Source: Bacillota bacterium
Lineage (GTDB): Bacteria; Bacillota; UBA5301; JAMCQP01
Direction of reading: 5' to 3'
NCBI GenBank assembly: GCA_023381695.1
Contig: JAMCQP010000104.1
Span: 1 to 64,000 of the forward strand
DNA: 64,000 bases
Shown here: positions 8,578 to 17,628 of the stretch, piece after piece
How the letters are laid out: every line of letters starts with the position of its first letter
How positions within the stretch are numbered: position 1 is the first letter of the stretch
Translations under genes and position numbers: made by a program
The notes under the pieces: generated by a model
What the model was told of the DNA's origin: nothing
Database searches by the model: none
What the model saw: only the letters and a program-made list of their open reading frames with translations

Positions 8578-9519
8578 ATGAAATACTATTTGATTGGGCC
8601 TTATCCGCCACCTCTAGGTGGTGTCAGCGTTTACGTTTACCGCTATGTCAGAATCCTCAACGCTCGCGGCCAGGAAGCGGAAATAATTGATCTCAGTAAA
8701 AAATCAAAGCTTGGGCGGCTATTTTACTTGTTGAAATGGATCTTCGACCCGCGTGAGGCAATCTTTCACCTCAACGTTTTTGATTTCTATGCCATGATCG
8801 CCCTTACGTTACGGCCGTTTAAAGGAAAGATCATTTTTCAGGACCACTCCGCCTATTTTCTGGAAAGCATCGGCGGTATGAAAAGAATCATTCTGAAGTT
8901 TTTTCTCAAAAAGGTGGATGAGTGCGTCCTTGTTGGGGAGCACTTACGGGCCTATTACCAGCAGTACGGCTACAAACTGCCGGATAAAACCCACATCCGT
9001 CACGCCTTCCTGCCCCCGCCATTGGAAGATGAATCTCGAATCTGGCGGACTTACGATGCTGAGACCTTGCGGTTTGTAGAGAGTCACAAGCCCTTGATCA
9101 TAGCCAACGCCTTTCAAATCACATTTTACCGCGGCGTTGACCTATACGGCCTGGATATGTGCATTGCCCTTGTCGCTGCGCTAAAAAAAGAGCACCCAAA
9201 AATTGGGCTGCTATTCGCCCTGGCTGCCGTTGGAAATGAAAAATACTTCGACGCAATGAATCGGAGAATTTATGAACTTGGCATCCAAGAAAACTTCCAC
9301 TTCATGACCGGGCAGAAAGAGCTCTGGCCGTTATTCAGAAAGGCGGATCTGATGGTGCGACCGACATGCACTGACGGATATGGCATCAGCGTCGCCGAAG
9401 CGCTCTATTTTAAATGCCCCGCCGTGGCGAGTAACGTATGCCAGAGAGCGGAAGGGACAGTGCTATTTGAATCACGAAATCAAAAAGATTTTCTGGACAA
9501 GGTCAGGGAACTGTTATGA
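8578..9519 (+). CDS. Glycosyltransferase, GT4/GT1-like
   Basis: A 313-residue GT-B fold glycosyltransferase. The opening YLIGPYPPPLGGVSVYVYRY carries the Gly-Gly-Val nucleotide-sugar loop, and the C-terminal half shows the family's acceptor/donor region around LMVRPTCTDGYGISVAEAL, equivalent to the E-x7-E motif. It should add one sugar to the lipid-linked repeat in the cytoplasm. Start ATG 8578 follows AAGGGG. Its stop overlaps the next gene's ATG by 4 bases, so the two are translationally coupled. It is somewhat short for the family (usually 350-400) but ends in a natural helix. Confidence 0.8.
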   Translation: MKYYLIGPYPPPLGGVSVYVYRYVRILNARGQEAEIIDLSKKSKLGRLFYLLKWIFDPREAIFHLNVFDFYAMIALTLRPFKGKIIFQDHSAYFLESIGGMKRIILKFFLKKVDECVLVGEHLRAYYQQYGYKLPDKTHIRHAFLPPPLEDESRIWRTYDAETLRFVESHKPLIIANAFQITFYRGVDLYGLDMCIALVAALKKEHPKIGLLFALAAVGNEKYFDAMNRRIYELGIQENFHFMTGQKELWPLFRKADLMVRPTCTDGYGISVAEALYFKCPAVASNVCQRAEGTVLFESRNQKDFLDKVRELL

Positions 9520-10364
9520 AGCAAACATGCAGCATATGCCTATCTCAAGATTTAACCAGCATCCGAATAATTAAGAGCCCTTACACGTTTGACGACTACA
9601 CGCTCTATGAGTGTGGCACATGCCACTCGAGAGTTTTCGATATTGAAGAACATCCGTTTGACATCGATGCTTTTTATAATTCTCGTCCGGAAAGCCGGGA
9701 AAATTTGCAGCCCGATTTCACTCTTTCCCCTTACTGGTTGCATGAAACAAAGCTGATCAAAAAAACCTTTGGCGGCCGTCCCGGGTCCATCCTGGATGTT
9801 GGATGCCGCACCGGTGATTTTTTGCTGCATTGGCCGCAAGATATCACCCGATTTGGTGTCGAACTCTCGGCTCAATCAGCTTCTGTCGCCGCCGGGAGAG
9901 GCTTGCATGTTATACAGGAGTCTGTGGAAAAAATTGAGTTTGACAGGAAGTTCGATGTAGTAACCTGTTATGCGATTCTTGAGCATTTGTCGGAACCGCG
10001 AAAATTTCTTGAAAAAATTGCCGGCCTCGTAAATGATCATGGCGTTCTGGTGATTGAGATCCCGAGTTATCAGACCCTGAAAGCCAGGATTTTGGAACGC
10101 TTGCGGGTACGCTGGCACATGTATTGCCCACCGGAGCACTTGAATCTGTATTCCCGGAGTTTTTTGGATCATTATTTCGCGTTACAAGGGTTCTCCTTAC
10201 AGAAAAGAAGTTATACCTCCGGAGGGATGTTCAACCCGTTTGCCAGAGTGCCGGTGCTGCGCAGTGTCTGGAGCCGGTTGATGTGGTGGCGGGACGCTTA
10301 TAGTCCCCTCAACCGGCTGCCCATCTTCGATCACATGTATTCGTATTACGTGAAGAGACGGTGA
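9516..10364 (+). CDS. SAM-dependent methyltransferase with N-terminal zinc ribbon
   Basis: 282 residues. An N-terminal zinc-ribbon-like part has CSIC (residues 5-8) and CGTC (near 33). It is followed by a class I methyltransferase core with the SAM-binding motif ILDVGCRTGDFLL and the later CYAILEHLSEP segment. This arrangement is common in polysaccharide loci, where such enzymes methylate nucleotide-linked sugars or lipid-linked glycans. It overlaps the upstream glycosyltransferase by ATGA and ends 26 bases from the convergent dehydrogenase gene. The acceptor is not predictable. Confidence 0.8.
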   Translation: MKQTCSICLSQDLTSIRIIKSPYTFDDYTLYECGTCHSRVFDIEEHPFDIDAFYNSRPESRENLQPDFTLSPYWLHETKLIKKTFGGRPGSILDVGCRTGDFLLHWPQDITRFGVELSAQSASVAAGRGLHVIQESVEKIEFDRKFDVVTCYAILEHLSEPRKFLEKIAGLVNDHGVLVIEIPSYQTLKARILERLRVRWHMYCPPEHLNLYSRSFLDHYFALQGFSLQKRSYTSGGMFNPFARVPVLRSVWSRLMWWRDAYSPLNRLPIFDHMYSYYVKRR

Positions 10365-10389
10365 GCTGTGCCTTCAGTTCACTCCGCGT

Positions 10390-11721
10390 TCACAAAGCCC
10401 TTGCACTGGCCTGGGGCCGGCCGTCCGGCATCCTTTGGGCATCTCCCAGGATCTTTACCACAAACCCCGCCTCGCGCCATGTCTCGTGATCAATGCAATT
10501 GCGGGTATCCACTAGAAACCTATGGCGCATTAACGGTCCAACCTGCTCCGGTCCAATCTCTTTAAACCGGTCGTGGTCGGTGACCACCAGAATGCAATCC
10601 GCCCCCCGCACACTGTTCCTGAGCCCCGACAACCCCGGCGTCCCCCTCAGACGAGGATCGACGGCGGAGAGATGGACATAAGGATCATACAGGGAGACAC
10701 CGGCCCCCGCCTCCTGCAGATGCCTGATCACCTCCCAGGCCGGGCTTTCTCGCACATCGTCCACATTTCCTTTGTAGGCCAGTCCCCATACGGCTACCTT
10801 CGGCCTTCTCACGCCGGCATGCCGTAATTCCCCGAGCACATGCTTTGCGACAATGGCAGGCCTCCCATCGTTGATCCGGCGGGCAGTGGCAATCAATTCT
10901 GTTGCCTCCGGCGCTACCTCGATGATGAACCAGGGGTCGATCGCCAGGCAGTGCCCCCCTACTCCCGGTCCCGGCCTGTGGATATTTACCCGGGGGTGCC
11001 GGTTGGCTAGATCTATGGCTTCCCAGATATTGATGCCGATCTCTTCCGCCACCCTGGCAAATTCGTTGGCCAGCGCCACATTCACATCCCGGTAGGTATT
11101 CTCCATCAACTTGACAATCTCGGCCGTCCTGGCGTCGGCAAGGTGAATCTCCCCCTCCACAAAAGCGCTGTACAGTTCCTTCGCCGCACTGGCCGCTTGC
11201 CTCGTAACGCCACCGATCACCCGATCATTGTGGCGGAGTTCATGCAAGATATTCCCCGGCAAGACCCTCTCCGGACAGTGGGCTACAAAGAAGTCCCTCC
11301 CGGCGGAAAGCCCGGATTCTTCCAAAATGGCCCGAAAAAGCCCGTCTGTCGTCCCCGGTGGAACCGTGGACTCCAGAATTACCAGATTTCCTTTCCGCAA
11401 ATACGGGACAAGGGAACTGGCCGCTGCTTTCACATAGCTCAAATCTGCCTTTTTGCCGGCGGCCAGCGGAGTGGGCACCGCCACAATAAAGACGTCGGCG
11501 GGTGCGGGAGCGCCTTGTGCAACCAAACGTCCCTCCCGCACCGAAGACGCCGCCAGTTCGGACAACCCCGGCTCCAGAACACCCGCCATCCCCTTGTTCA
11601 CGGCATCCACAATTCCCGGATCGACGTCCACGCCGGTAACCCGATATCCATGGGCGGCCAGCATACACGCGGTGGGCAAGCCGATATATCCGAGTCCGAG
11701 CACACACGCCTTTTTCATCAT
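10390..11721 (-). CDS. UDP-N-acetylmannosamine dehydrogenase-type nucleotide-sugar dehydrogenase
   Basis: 443 residues; oxidises the C6 of a UDP-sugar to a carboxylate with NAD. N-terminal NAD fold (VLGLGYIGLPTA), middle domain with LESTVPPGTTD and AHCPERVLPGN, and the catalytic cysteine in GVGGHCLAIDPWF (Cys258), where WecC-type enzymes have exactly this IDPWF ending. Most likely product UDP-ManNAcA, though UDP-glucose/GalNAc dehydrogenation is not ruled out. A WecB-type 2-epimerase is not in the window. Two adjacent ATGs (11721 and 11718) both follow AAGGAGG; spacing slightly favours the second. It is the last gene of the leftward exopolysaccharide operon. Confidence 0.88.
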   Translation of the reverse strand: MMKKACVLGLGYIGLPTACMLAAHGYRVTGVDVDPGIVDAVNKGMAGVLEPGLSELAASSVREGRLVAQGAPAPADVFIVAVPTPLAAGKKADLSYVKAAASSLVPYLRKGNLVILESTVPPGTTDGLFRAILEESGLSAGRDFFVAHCPERVLPGNILHELRHNDRVIGGVTRQAASAAKELYSAFVEGEIHLADARTAEIVKLMENTYRDVNVALANEFARVAEEIGINIWEAIDLANRHPRVNIHRPGPGVGGHCLAIDPWFIIEVAPEATELIATARRINDGRPAIVAKHVLGELRHAGVRRPKVAVWGLAYKGNVDDVRESPAWEVIRHLQEAGAGVSLYDPYVHLSAVDPRLRGTPGLSGLRNSVRGADCILVVTDHDRFKEIGPEQVGPLMRHRFLVDTRNCIDHETWREAGFVVKILGDAQRMPDGRPQASARAL

Positions 11722-11767
11722 TCCGGCCTCCTTGCCTGTAGTTCGTTTATTGCCTTAACTGTGAACG

Positions 11768-12679
11768 CTATAACTGGTAAGCGTGCCGCATCCATTCGAT
11801 GGTCCCCGGGATCCCTTCCTCAAGGGTTACTCGCGGGGAGTGCCCTAAATCCCGGGCCGCCTTGGAGGTGTCGATCTGCTTATCCGCAGTCGTAAAGGGT
11901 TCAGACTTCTGGTAAATAACCTTGTCATCGCTCTTGCCCAGATATTTGAGGATCAGATCGGAAACGTATTTCATGTCATGGTGTTGTGTCCCGCCGATAT
12001 TGTAGACCTCGCCCGGTTTGAAATTCTCCGGGATATTGGCCAGCGTCCGCACGGTGTCATCGATATAGGACGAAGTCCGGTGGTGGCCCAGGTAAACCGT
12101 GTAAGGCTGATCCGTCAGCGCTCTGTAGACGAACCTGCAGATGGCGCTCCGGTACTCGCTGTAGTACTCCCCGGGGCCGTAAGTGTTGAAAAGCCTGACC
12201 CGGACTGTTTCGGCGCCGGATTGAGCCGCCGAATTCATGATCTGCTGTTCATTCACCCATTTGGTGATGGCGTAGTCATTAAGCTGCCGGACCGGCCGGG
12301 TGTCCATCACCTCTTCGCTCATGACTCCCTGGTAATCCCCGTACACTTCGGAACTGCTGAAAAAGATCATCCGGAAGCGCAACTCTTCCTGGAGGCGAAT
12401 GAGATTTTTCGTGCCGATCACGTTGGTGTTCCAGAGCGTCTCGTAGAAGTCCTCGCCATTCCAGCGCCCGAATTCAGCGGCCAGGTGGTATACATAATCA
12501 AACATATTCTGGCTGAAAAGCTTTGCCAGCTGACGGAACTGGCTTACATCGCAGCGGTAATAATCCGGCCCTTCCGCGTGCTTCAAATCACAGACCCAAA
12601 CCCTATGACCGCGCCCGCGCAACTCCTGGGCCAGCGGCGCACCGACGGCTCCTAAACCGCCTGTTACAAGGATCTCCAT
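11768..12679 (-). CDS. NAD-dependent sugar epimerase/dehydratase
   Basis: 303-residue extended short-chain dehydrogenase: NAD motif TGGLGAVGAPLAQ at the start, catalytic Ser/Tyr-x-x-x-Lys in FFSSSEVYG and YAITKWVNEQ, and a late NTYGPGEYYSEYRSAICRF block. Such enzymes change nucleotide-sugar stereochemistry or dehydrate them; the exact substrate is unclear. ATG 12679 is preferred over an in-frame TTG at 12706 because MEILVTGG is the natural start. It overlaps the upstream glycosyltransferase by 77 bases, which is unusually long. Confidence 0.8.
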   Translation of the reverse strand: MEILVTGGLGAVGAPLAQELRGRGHRVWVCDLKHAEGPDYYRCDVSQFRQLAKLFSQNMFDYVYHLAAEFGRWNGEDFYETLWNTNVIGTKNLIRLQEELRFRMIFFSSSEVYGDYQGVMSEEVMDTRPVRQLNDYAITKWVNEQQIMNSAAQSGAETVRVRLFNTYGPGEYYSEYRSAICRFVYRALTDQPYTVYLGHHRTSSYIDDTVRTLANIPENFKPGEVYNIGGTQHHDMKYVSDLILKYLGKSDDKVIYQKSEPFTTADKQIDTSKAARDLGHSPRVTLEEGIPGTIEWMRHAYQL

Positions 12680-13949
12680 TTCTTTGCTTCCCGCCTTTTC
12701 CAACAAGGTCTCCGGTCAGCGGCTCCCCGGCCATTGACTCCAGGAGTTCTATATAATCAGCCGTGACCTTTCCTTTGCTGAACTTTTCCGCCACGTACCG
12801 ACGGCCATTCTCCCCCAGCCGGGCAAGGTCCCCCCGATTTTCGTAAAGCTGCAAAAGCGCTTCTACCAGCCTCTCGGGGTTCTCCGGCTCAAAGGCCAAC
12901 CCGCATTGCGCCTCTTCCACCAGATTTTTGCCCTCACCGGACGCCCCCATGAGAATCGGCTTTCCGGCTGCCATATACTCATAAGTCTTGCATGGTATTG
13001 TAATCTTACCCAGGGGGTTCTTGTGCAGATGCACCAGGCAGACATCCGCCGCCGCCAGCAACGCCGGCATCTCCACGTGGGGACGGCCGGGCAGAAAGGT
13101 TACGTTCTTTAAGTTGTACGCCCCGCTTAACTGGACCAGCCTCTCCTTCTCAACCCCTTCGCCGGCCAATACGAACTGTATGTCGGTATATTTCCGGAGT
13201 GTTCGGGCCGCTTCGATGACCGTCCGCAGCCGCTGCGCCAGGCCGATATTGCCTGCAAACATAACCACAAATTTCCCCTGCAACCCGTGTGCTCTTTTGA
13301 ATCCGTCCCCTCGCATGGGCCTGAAAATTTCCGTGTCGGCCCAGTTGGGAATAACCGCTACTTTATCGGCGGAGATACCTTTCTGTTGCGTAATATCGGC
13401 CCTGAACCCCTGTGAGATAACCACAATTTTGGCCGCCGCCTGGTAGATAAACCTCTCCAGCCATCGCGCCATGCGGATGAGAGTCTTGTTCTTCAACACC
13501 CCCAGTTGGACAGCCGTCTCAGGATATATGTCCTGCACGTCAAAAATAAACGGAATTCTTCTGAGCCCGCTGACTATAGAGGCAGACACGCCACTGAACA
13601 TCGATGGTGAGATCGTAACCAAAAGGTCGTATCTCCCCCGAAGGCGGAGTGCACCGAAAGGCGAGGACAGGGCAAAAGACAAAACCCCCAGCAACCGCCG
13701 GAAGAAAGTCTTCTTTGCCGGTTCGTACATAAAGGTACGAACAATCTTTATCCCGTGATCATCCACCTCCCTGCCTCCAGGCGCGCCAGGGGATATCGCC
13801 GGGAAAGCTCCCCGCTGCCGGTGCAAAGGCGCGGCAACCACCGCCACCTCATGTCCCCGGCTCGCCAGAGCTTCCGCCAGGTCCGTCATCCGTTTGGCGT
13901 TGGCCGCAATTTCCGGGTAAAATAGCGAGCTGAGAATGATCACTCTCAT
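12603..13949 (-). CDS. Glycosyltransferase, WbuB-like GT4
   Basis: 448 residues. The start MRVIILSSLFYPEIAANAKR with a Rossmann-like opening and the later FVVMFAGNIGLAQ plus PCKTYEYMAAGKPIL segments are typical of GT4 enzymes close to WbuB (fucosamine or N-acetylhexosamine transfer). ATG 13949 follows AGGTGA; six extra in-frame codons upstream are ignored. The last 25-odd residues are basic and Arg/Gly-rich, overlap the next gene, and look unlike the family end, so the natural stop may have been lost by a late frameshift. Confidence 0.82.
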   Translation of the reverse strand: MRVIILSSLFYPEIAANAKRMTDLAEALASRGHEVAVVAAPLHRQRGAFPAISPGAPGGREVDDHGIKIVRTFMYEPAKKTFFRRLLGVLSFALSSPFGALRLRGRYDLLVTISPSMFSGVSASIVSGLRRIPFIFDVQDIYPETAVQLGVLKNKTLIRMARWLERFIYQAAAKIVVISQGFRADITQQKGISADKVAVIPNWADTEIFRPMRGDGFKRAHGLQGKFVVMFAGNIGLAQRLRTVIEAARTLRKYTDIQFVLAGEGVEKERLVQLSGAYNLKNVTFLPGRPHVEMPALLAAADVCLVHLHKNPLGKITIPCKTYEYMAAGKPILMGASGEGKNLVEEAQCGLAFEPENPERLVEALLQLYENRGDLARLGENGRRYVAEKFSKGKVTADYIELLESMAGEPLTGDLVGKGGKQRNGDPCNRRFRSRRCAAGPGVARARS

Positions 13950-13998
13950 GCTTTCACCTGCCCCCACAGTTCGTTACCATCAGGCGCTCCCGTCGCGC

Positions 13999-15486
13999 TC
14001 AGATTCTGGCCAGCCATCGCAACGCTTTCCGGCCGTCGCTCCACAGCAACCGGGGTTCCCTGGTGTAAGCTTTTCGTCTGGCCCAGGCCCGCCGGAAGAC
14101 GTTCCTCAACCTGGTATTGTGTTTGTGAAAGGCACTCATCATGAACCGGGCAAGTTCGGCGAATCTGGCCGGTTCCAGATTCCTGACCCGCCTGGCAGGG
14201 TCAACAAAGAAATAATCCTTCGGGTTGGTGGTGTAAAAATGCTCCGGTTGGACGTCCGGCTGAAGCAACCCCATCTCGACCCCCTGCGCAAAGAGCGGGG
14301 TGTTTGGAAAGGGGTTGTAAACCCCCAACCCACAGTAGTATGGGTTGAGTTCTTTCATGAAGCGGTGGGTGGCCAGAATATCCTCTTCGGTCTCCGTCGG
14401 CAGGCCGATCATAAAGTAGGCGCTCCAAAAGACACCCTGCCTGTTGAGCAATCTGGCCGCCCGGCGGATATCGTCAAGGCTTACCCCTTTACTGGTCTCC
14501 CGCAAGATGCGTTCACTGCCGGTCTCTACCCCAATCTTGATGCTGTTGCATCCGGCCTTCACCATCAGCTCCAGGAGAGCATCATCCAGCAGGTTGGCGC
14601 GGGTTGTACAGTCCCAGTTGATCTGGAGATCCTCCCTGATTATCGCCTCACAAAGCGCTGCCACTCGCTCTCTGTTTACCGTGAAGGAATCGTCTTTAAA
14701 AGCAAACTGGCGAGTGCCGTAAACATCACGCACGTGCCTGAGTTCTGCAATGACATTATCCACCGACCGGTAACGAACCCGGCGGTCAAACATGTGAAAG
14801 CAGTACGTGCAACCAAAGGGACATCCGCGGGAACTCATGATCACGCCCATATCTTCGGAAGTGTAATTTTGAGGATTCATCAATAGATCCCTGGCTGGAA
14901 AAGGTACCGTATCCAGATCTTCTATGGGATTCGGCTGGCCGGTGTGGATTACCTGGCCATCTTTTTGGAAGGTCAATCCCCGGACACTGGCCGGGTCCTT
15001 GCCTTCCTGAAGCACGGAAAGCAGTTCAGGGAAGATTTTTTCTCCTTCCCCCCGCACCACATAATCAATCTGGGGAATGGCTATGGCCTGCCCGGGGTTA
15101 GCAGTAGCGTGCGGTCCTCCGACAACGATGAAGGCGTCCGGCAGCGCTTCTTTGCATACCTGGGCGGTCTTGAGCACCGAGCCGAATTTGGTGGTAATGG
15201 CCGTAATCCCGACCACGTCGGGACGGTACTGCTCAAGTACGCGGGCAATTTCCGCCCAGACTGGATGCCCGGCTTCTTGCAAGCCTTTGACGTACAATTC
15301 CAGCCGGAGATACTCGTCGCTAAAATCGATGTCACTGCCCTTTTGGGCGGCATCCACATCAAAAATCCTGACCTTATGTCCCCTTTGCCGGAGGACCGCC
15401 GCCAGATAACCCAGGCCGACTGGAAAGTAAAAATTTGTGAAGCCGGTAAATCGTTTGAAGGGTGGATCAATCAGCAGGACTTTCAT
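13999..15486 (-). CDS. B12-binding radical SAM enzyme
   Basis: 495 residues. An N-terminal cobalamin-binding domain (about 1-150, with VVGITAITTKFG and IVVGGPHATAN) precedes a radical SAM core whose iron-sulfur cluster cysteines are Cys222, Cys226 and Cys229 (GCPFGCTYC). Enzymes of this class methylate unreactive carbons or remodel lipids and sugars; within a polysaccharide operon, C-methylation of a sugar or modification of the lipid carrier is a reasonable inference. The ATG overlaps the upstream DUF362 stop by 4 bases (ATGA), suggesting the two act together. Confidence 0.88.
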   Translation of the reverse strand: MKVLLIDPPFKRFTGFTNFYFPVGLGYLAAVLRQRGHKVRIFDVDAAQKGSDIDFSDEYLRLELYVKGLQEAGHPVWAEIARVLEQYRPDVVGITAITTKFGSVLKTAQVCKEALPDAFIVVGGPHATANPGQAIAIPQIDYVVRGEGEKIFPELLSVLQEGKDPASVRGLTFQKDGQVIHTGQPNPIEDLDTVPFPARDLLMNPQNYTSEDMGVIMSSRGCPFGCTYCFHMFDRRVRYRSVDNVIAELRHVRDVYGTRQFAFKDDSFTVNRERVAALCEAIIREDLQINWDCTTRANLLDDALLELMVKAGCNSIKIGVETGSERILRETSKGVSLDDIRRAARLLNRQGVFWSAYFMIGLPTETEEDILATHRFMKELNPYYCGLGVYNPFPNTPLFAQGVEMGLLQPDVQPEHFYTTNPKDYFFVDPARRVRNLEPARFAELARFMMSAFHKHNTRLRNVFRRAWARRKAYTREPRLLWSDGRKALRWLARI

Positions 15487-16487
15487 GAAGTTGTCTCCCC
15501 GCTTCTCCGTAAATTCCTACGCGCACTCCGCCACCAATCCCGCAGCTTGTAAACTGGCCCGGTCAGCGGCGAATCATAGAGCAGTTTCGAAGTAAACCGG
15601 GTTTTGGCGACCATTATGACGACCCAGTTGATTGGTTTGCGTTTGACCAGAAATCGCCTGCTTTGAAAAGTTTCCAGGTCCGTGTTGAGGAGAATATCCC
15701 CCCTGGCTGGCATCAACCCGTCTTTTGAAGCGATCACCTGGTGCATGATCCGGCCCGGATTAACCTGCATCAACTCGCACGCTACCCGGTCTCCGGCAAA
15801 AACGTTGTCACTGGCAATGATCAGGTTCATGCGCACAGGCTCGCCGTAAAGCGGTCCATTGCCGTCCTGGGCGACCAACCCATCGATAATGGAAAGCCCG
15901 GGTCGCAGGATCTTGTTGATCGCCACAATCCCCCGATCCAGGATTGGGTGCTGCAACAGGCGCATGGCATCCGGAATGCAGCCCCACTGATTCTTGAGGC
16001 CCAGGCTCACCCCGGTCATTATATGTGTCTTGAGCACCGGCACGGTAATAAACGTGTCCACCTCTTCCAGTAGCAAAAGCGGGAGTTCGACCATTGTCAG
16101 CCGGCCTGCTACTTCGATACTGACTAACTTAGACGGTCCTTTGGAGAGGTTGACCAGTTCCACGCCGTTTGCCCGGCACAATTCGTACATGCCGTGGCCG
16201 GCAAAAGCCTCCTCTGCCGCAAACGACCTCCGGCCGCCGTCCGACTCCCCCAGGATGATCCGTCCAGGCTCAAGTTGCATCCTGAGTACCTTAAAAAGCG
16301 CCTCCAATAGCCTGGGCGAGGTAGTCACACCTGGTATATACTTCGGCCAGGTGAAATTCGGCTTAATGAAAATAGTAGCCCTATTTTTTATAGAACCACA
16401 CCAATCCAGCCATTTCAGTGATCTGGATAACAGATCTTCCAGGTCCCCTTCATCTCTCCCGATAAAGACCTTAAAGACATCCGGCAT
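15483..16487 (-). CDS. DUF362 family protein
   Basis: 334 residues matching the DUF362 family: early IFIKPNFTWPKY, GRIILGESDGGRR, a VPVLKTHIMTGVSLGLKNQWGC block and DRVACELM later. Family function is unproven; some members accompany iron-sulfur proteins, but no 4Fe-4S cysteine motif is seen here. ATG 16487 is 6 bases after GAGG; the in-frame GTG at 16499 lies in that site. Tight coupling to the radical SAM gene (4-base overlap) and to the upstream glycosyltransferase (17-base overlap) says it works in polysaccharide synthesis. Confidence 0.82.
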   Translation of the reverse strand: MPDVFKVFIGRDEGDLEDLLSRSLKWLDWCGSIKNRATIFIKPNFTWPKYIPGVTTSPRLLEALFKVLRMQLEPGRIILGESDGGRRSFAAEEAFAGHGMYELCRANGVELVNLSKGPSKLVSIEVAGRLTMVELPLLLLEEVDTFITVPVLKTHIMTGVSLGLKNQWGCIPDAMRLLQHPILDRGIVAINKILRPGLSIIDGLVAQDGNGPLYGEPVRMNLIIASDNVFAGDRVACELMQVNPGRIMHQVIASKDGLMPARGDILLNTDLETFQSRRFLVKRKPINWVVIMVAKTRFTSKLLYDSPLTGPVYKLRDWWRSARRNLRRSGETTS

Positions 16488-17628
16488 GTCTTTCCTCACC
16501 GTCCTTTTTTAAGACTGCGCCGGTCTGGCGCGCTGTTTCCTCCCACGAAAAGAGTGCTGCCCGGTTCAGTCCTCTGGCCACTAATTCTTTCCGGAAGATC
16601 TCATCCTGCAGAACTTTCCGCATCGCCTCCGCCAACATCCCGGTATCTTCCGGGTTTACAGCAAGCGACGCTTCCCCTGCCACCTCGGGCATGGCTGTCC
16701 TGTCCGAGGCAATCACCGGCACGCCGCAGGCCATGGCTTCCAGGATGGGAAGGCCGAAACTTTCCCCAAAGGAAGGAAAGACCAGCAGGGCCGCCCCCCG
16801 GTATAAATCAGGCATCTCCTCGTGGGGTACATAGCCAGGCAGAACCACTTGCCCTGCTAATCCCAGGTTCTTGATCAACTGTAAGAGTTCTGTGTGCTGG
16901 GTTCCCGCCAACCCCACATGTACAAGATGCAAGGAAAAATCTTCGGGCAGCCGCGATTTGAGAAGAGCAAAGGCCGAAACCAGACCTGCAATGTTTTTCC
17001 AACTGTGCGAGGTGCCAACACTCAGAATGTACTTGCCCTGCCTGTCCATCCCTAATTTTTGGAAGATCGCCCCATTGGCGCCTGGCAGCGGCCTGAAGAG
17101 TTTGCGGTCAACCCCATGGTAGATGGTGACCACCCGGCCCTCCGGAAGGCCAAAATACTTGCAAACGCCTCGTTTTGTATACTCGGAGATCGCAATAACC
17201 AGGCTCGCCTTCCGGCAGGAACCCTGCATCAAGGATCTCAACAGGTATCCTCTGAGTCTCGGAAAAAGTTGCGGCTGGTCAAAATAGGTCAGATACTGTA
17301 CGGTCAGCACCGCCCGGCACGGCAGAAACGGCGAAAGGATGCTGCCTGAATGAATCACATCCAACCTGTAACGCCAGGCCAATACCGGCAAGGCGAAATA
17401 CTGATAAAAGAGCCGGTATGCGCTGGGGCGCCGCAGCACTCTGCAAAGCAGGGTGTGGAAATTCCCTTGCGTCGTCTCGAACAGCCCCCGATTTTCAGGA
17501 GTAGCAAAGATGAAATACTCATTTTCTTTGTCAATTTCGGCCAGGTTCCGGACAAGGTTTTGGAGATAGATCTCTCCGCCCCCGATCCGGTTGGGGACCA
17601 CCGATAGTGTATCAATGCCGATGCGCAT
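16471..17628 (-). CDS. Glycosyltransferase, GT4
   Basis: 385 residues. Opens MRIGIDTLSVVPNRIGGGEIY with the GGxE-type donor loop, continues with ISEYTKRGVCKYFGLPEGRVVTI and ends with the GT4 signature FPSFGESFGLPILEAMACGVPVI (E-x7-E). Typical length and natural termini. GT-B enzymes like this commonly transfer mannose, galactose or rhamnose; donor unknown. ATG 17628 follows GGAGA. It overlaps the flanking genes at both ends, so it is within the same transcript. Confidence 0.88.
   Translation of the reverse strand: MRIGIDTLSVVPNRIGGGEIYLQNLVRNLAEIDKENEYFIFATPENRGLFETTQGNFHTLLCRVLRRPSAYRLFYQYFALPVLAWRYRLDVIHSGSILSPFLPCRAVLTVQYLTYFDQPQLFPRLRGYLLRSLMQGSCRKASLVIAISEYTKRGVCKYFGLPEGRVVTIYHGVDRKLFRPLPGANGAIFQKLGMDRQGKYILSVGTSHSWKNIAGLVSAFALLKSRLPEDFSLHLVHVGLAGTQHTELLQLIKNLGLAGQVVLPGYVPHEEMPDLYRGAALLVFPSFGESFGLPILEAMACGVPVIASDRTAMPEVAGEASLAVNPEDTGMLAEAMRKVLQDEIFRKELVARGLNRAALFSWEETARQTGAVLKKDGEERHAGCL

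Noticed and set aside
12863-13446. Alternative frames inside the glycosyltransferase
   Set aside because: No start sites and fragmentary residues; shadow of the GT4 frame.
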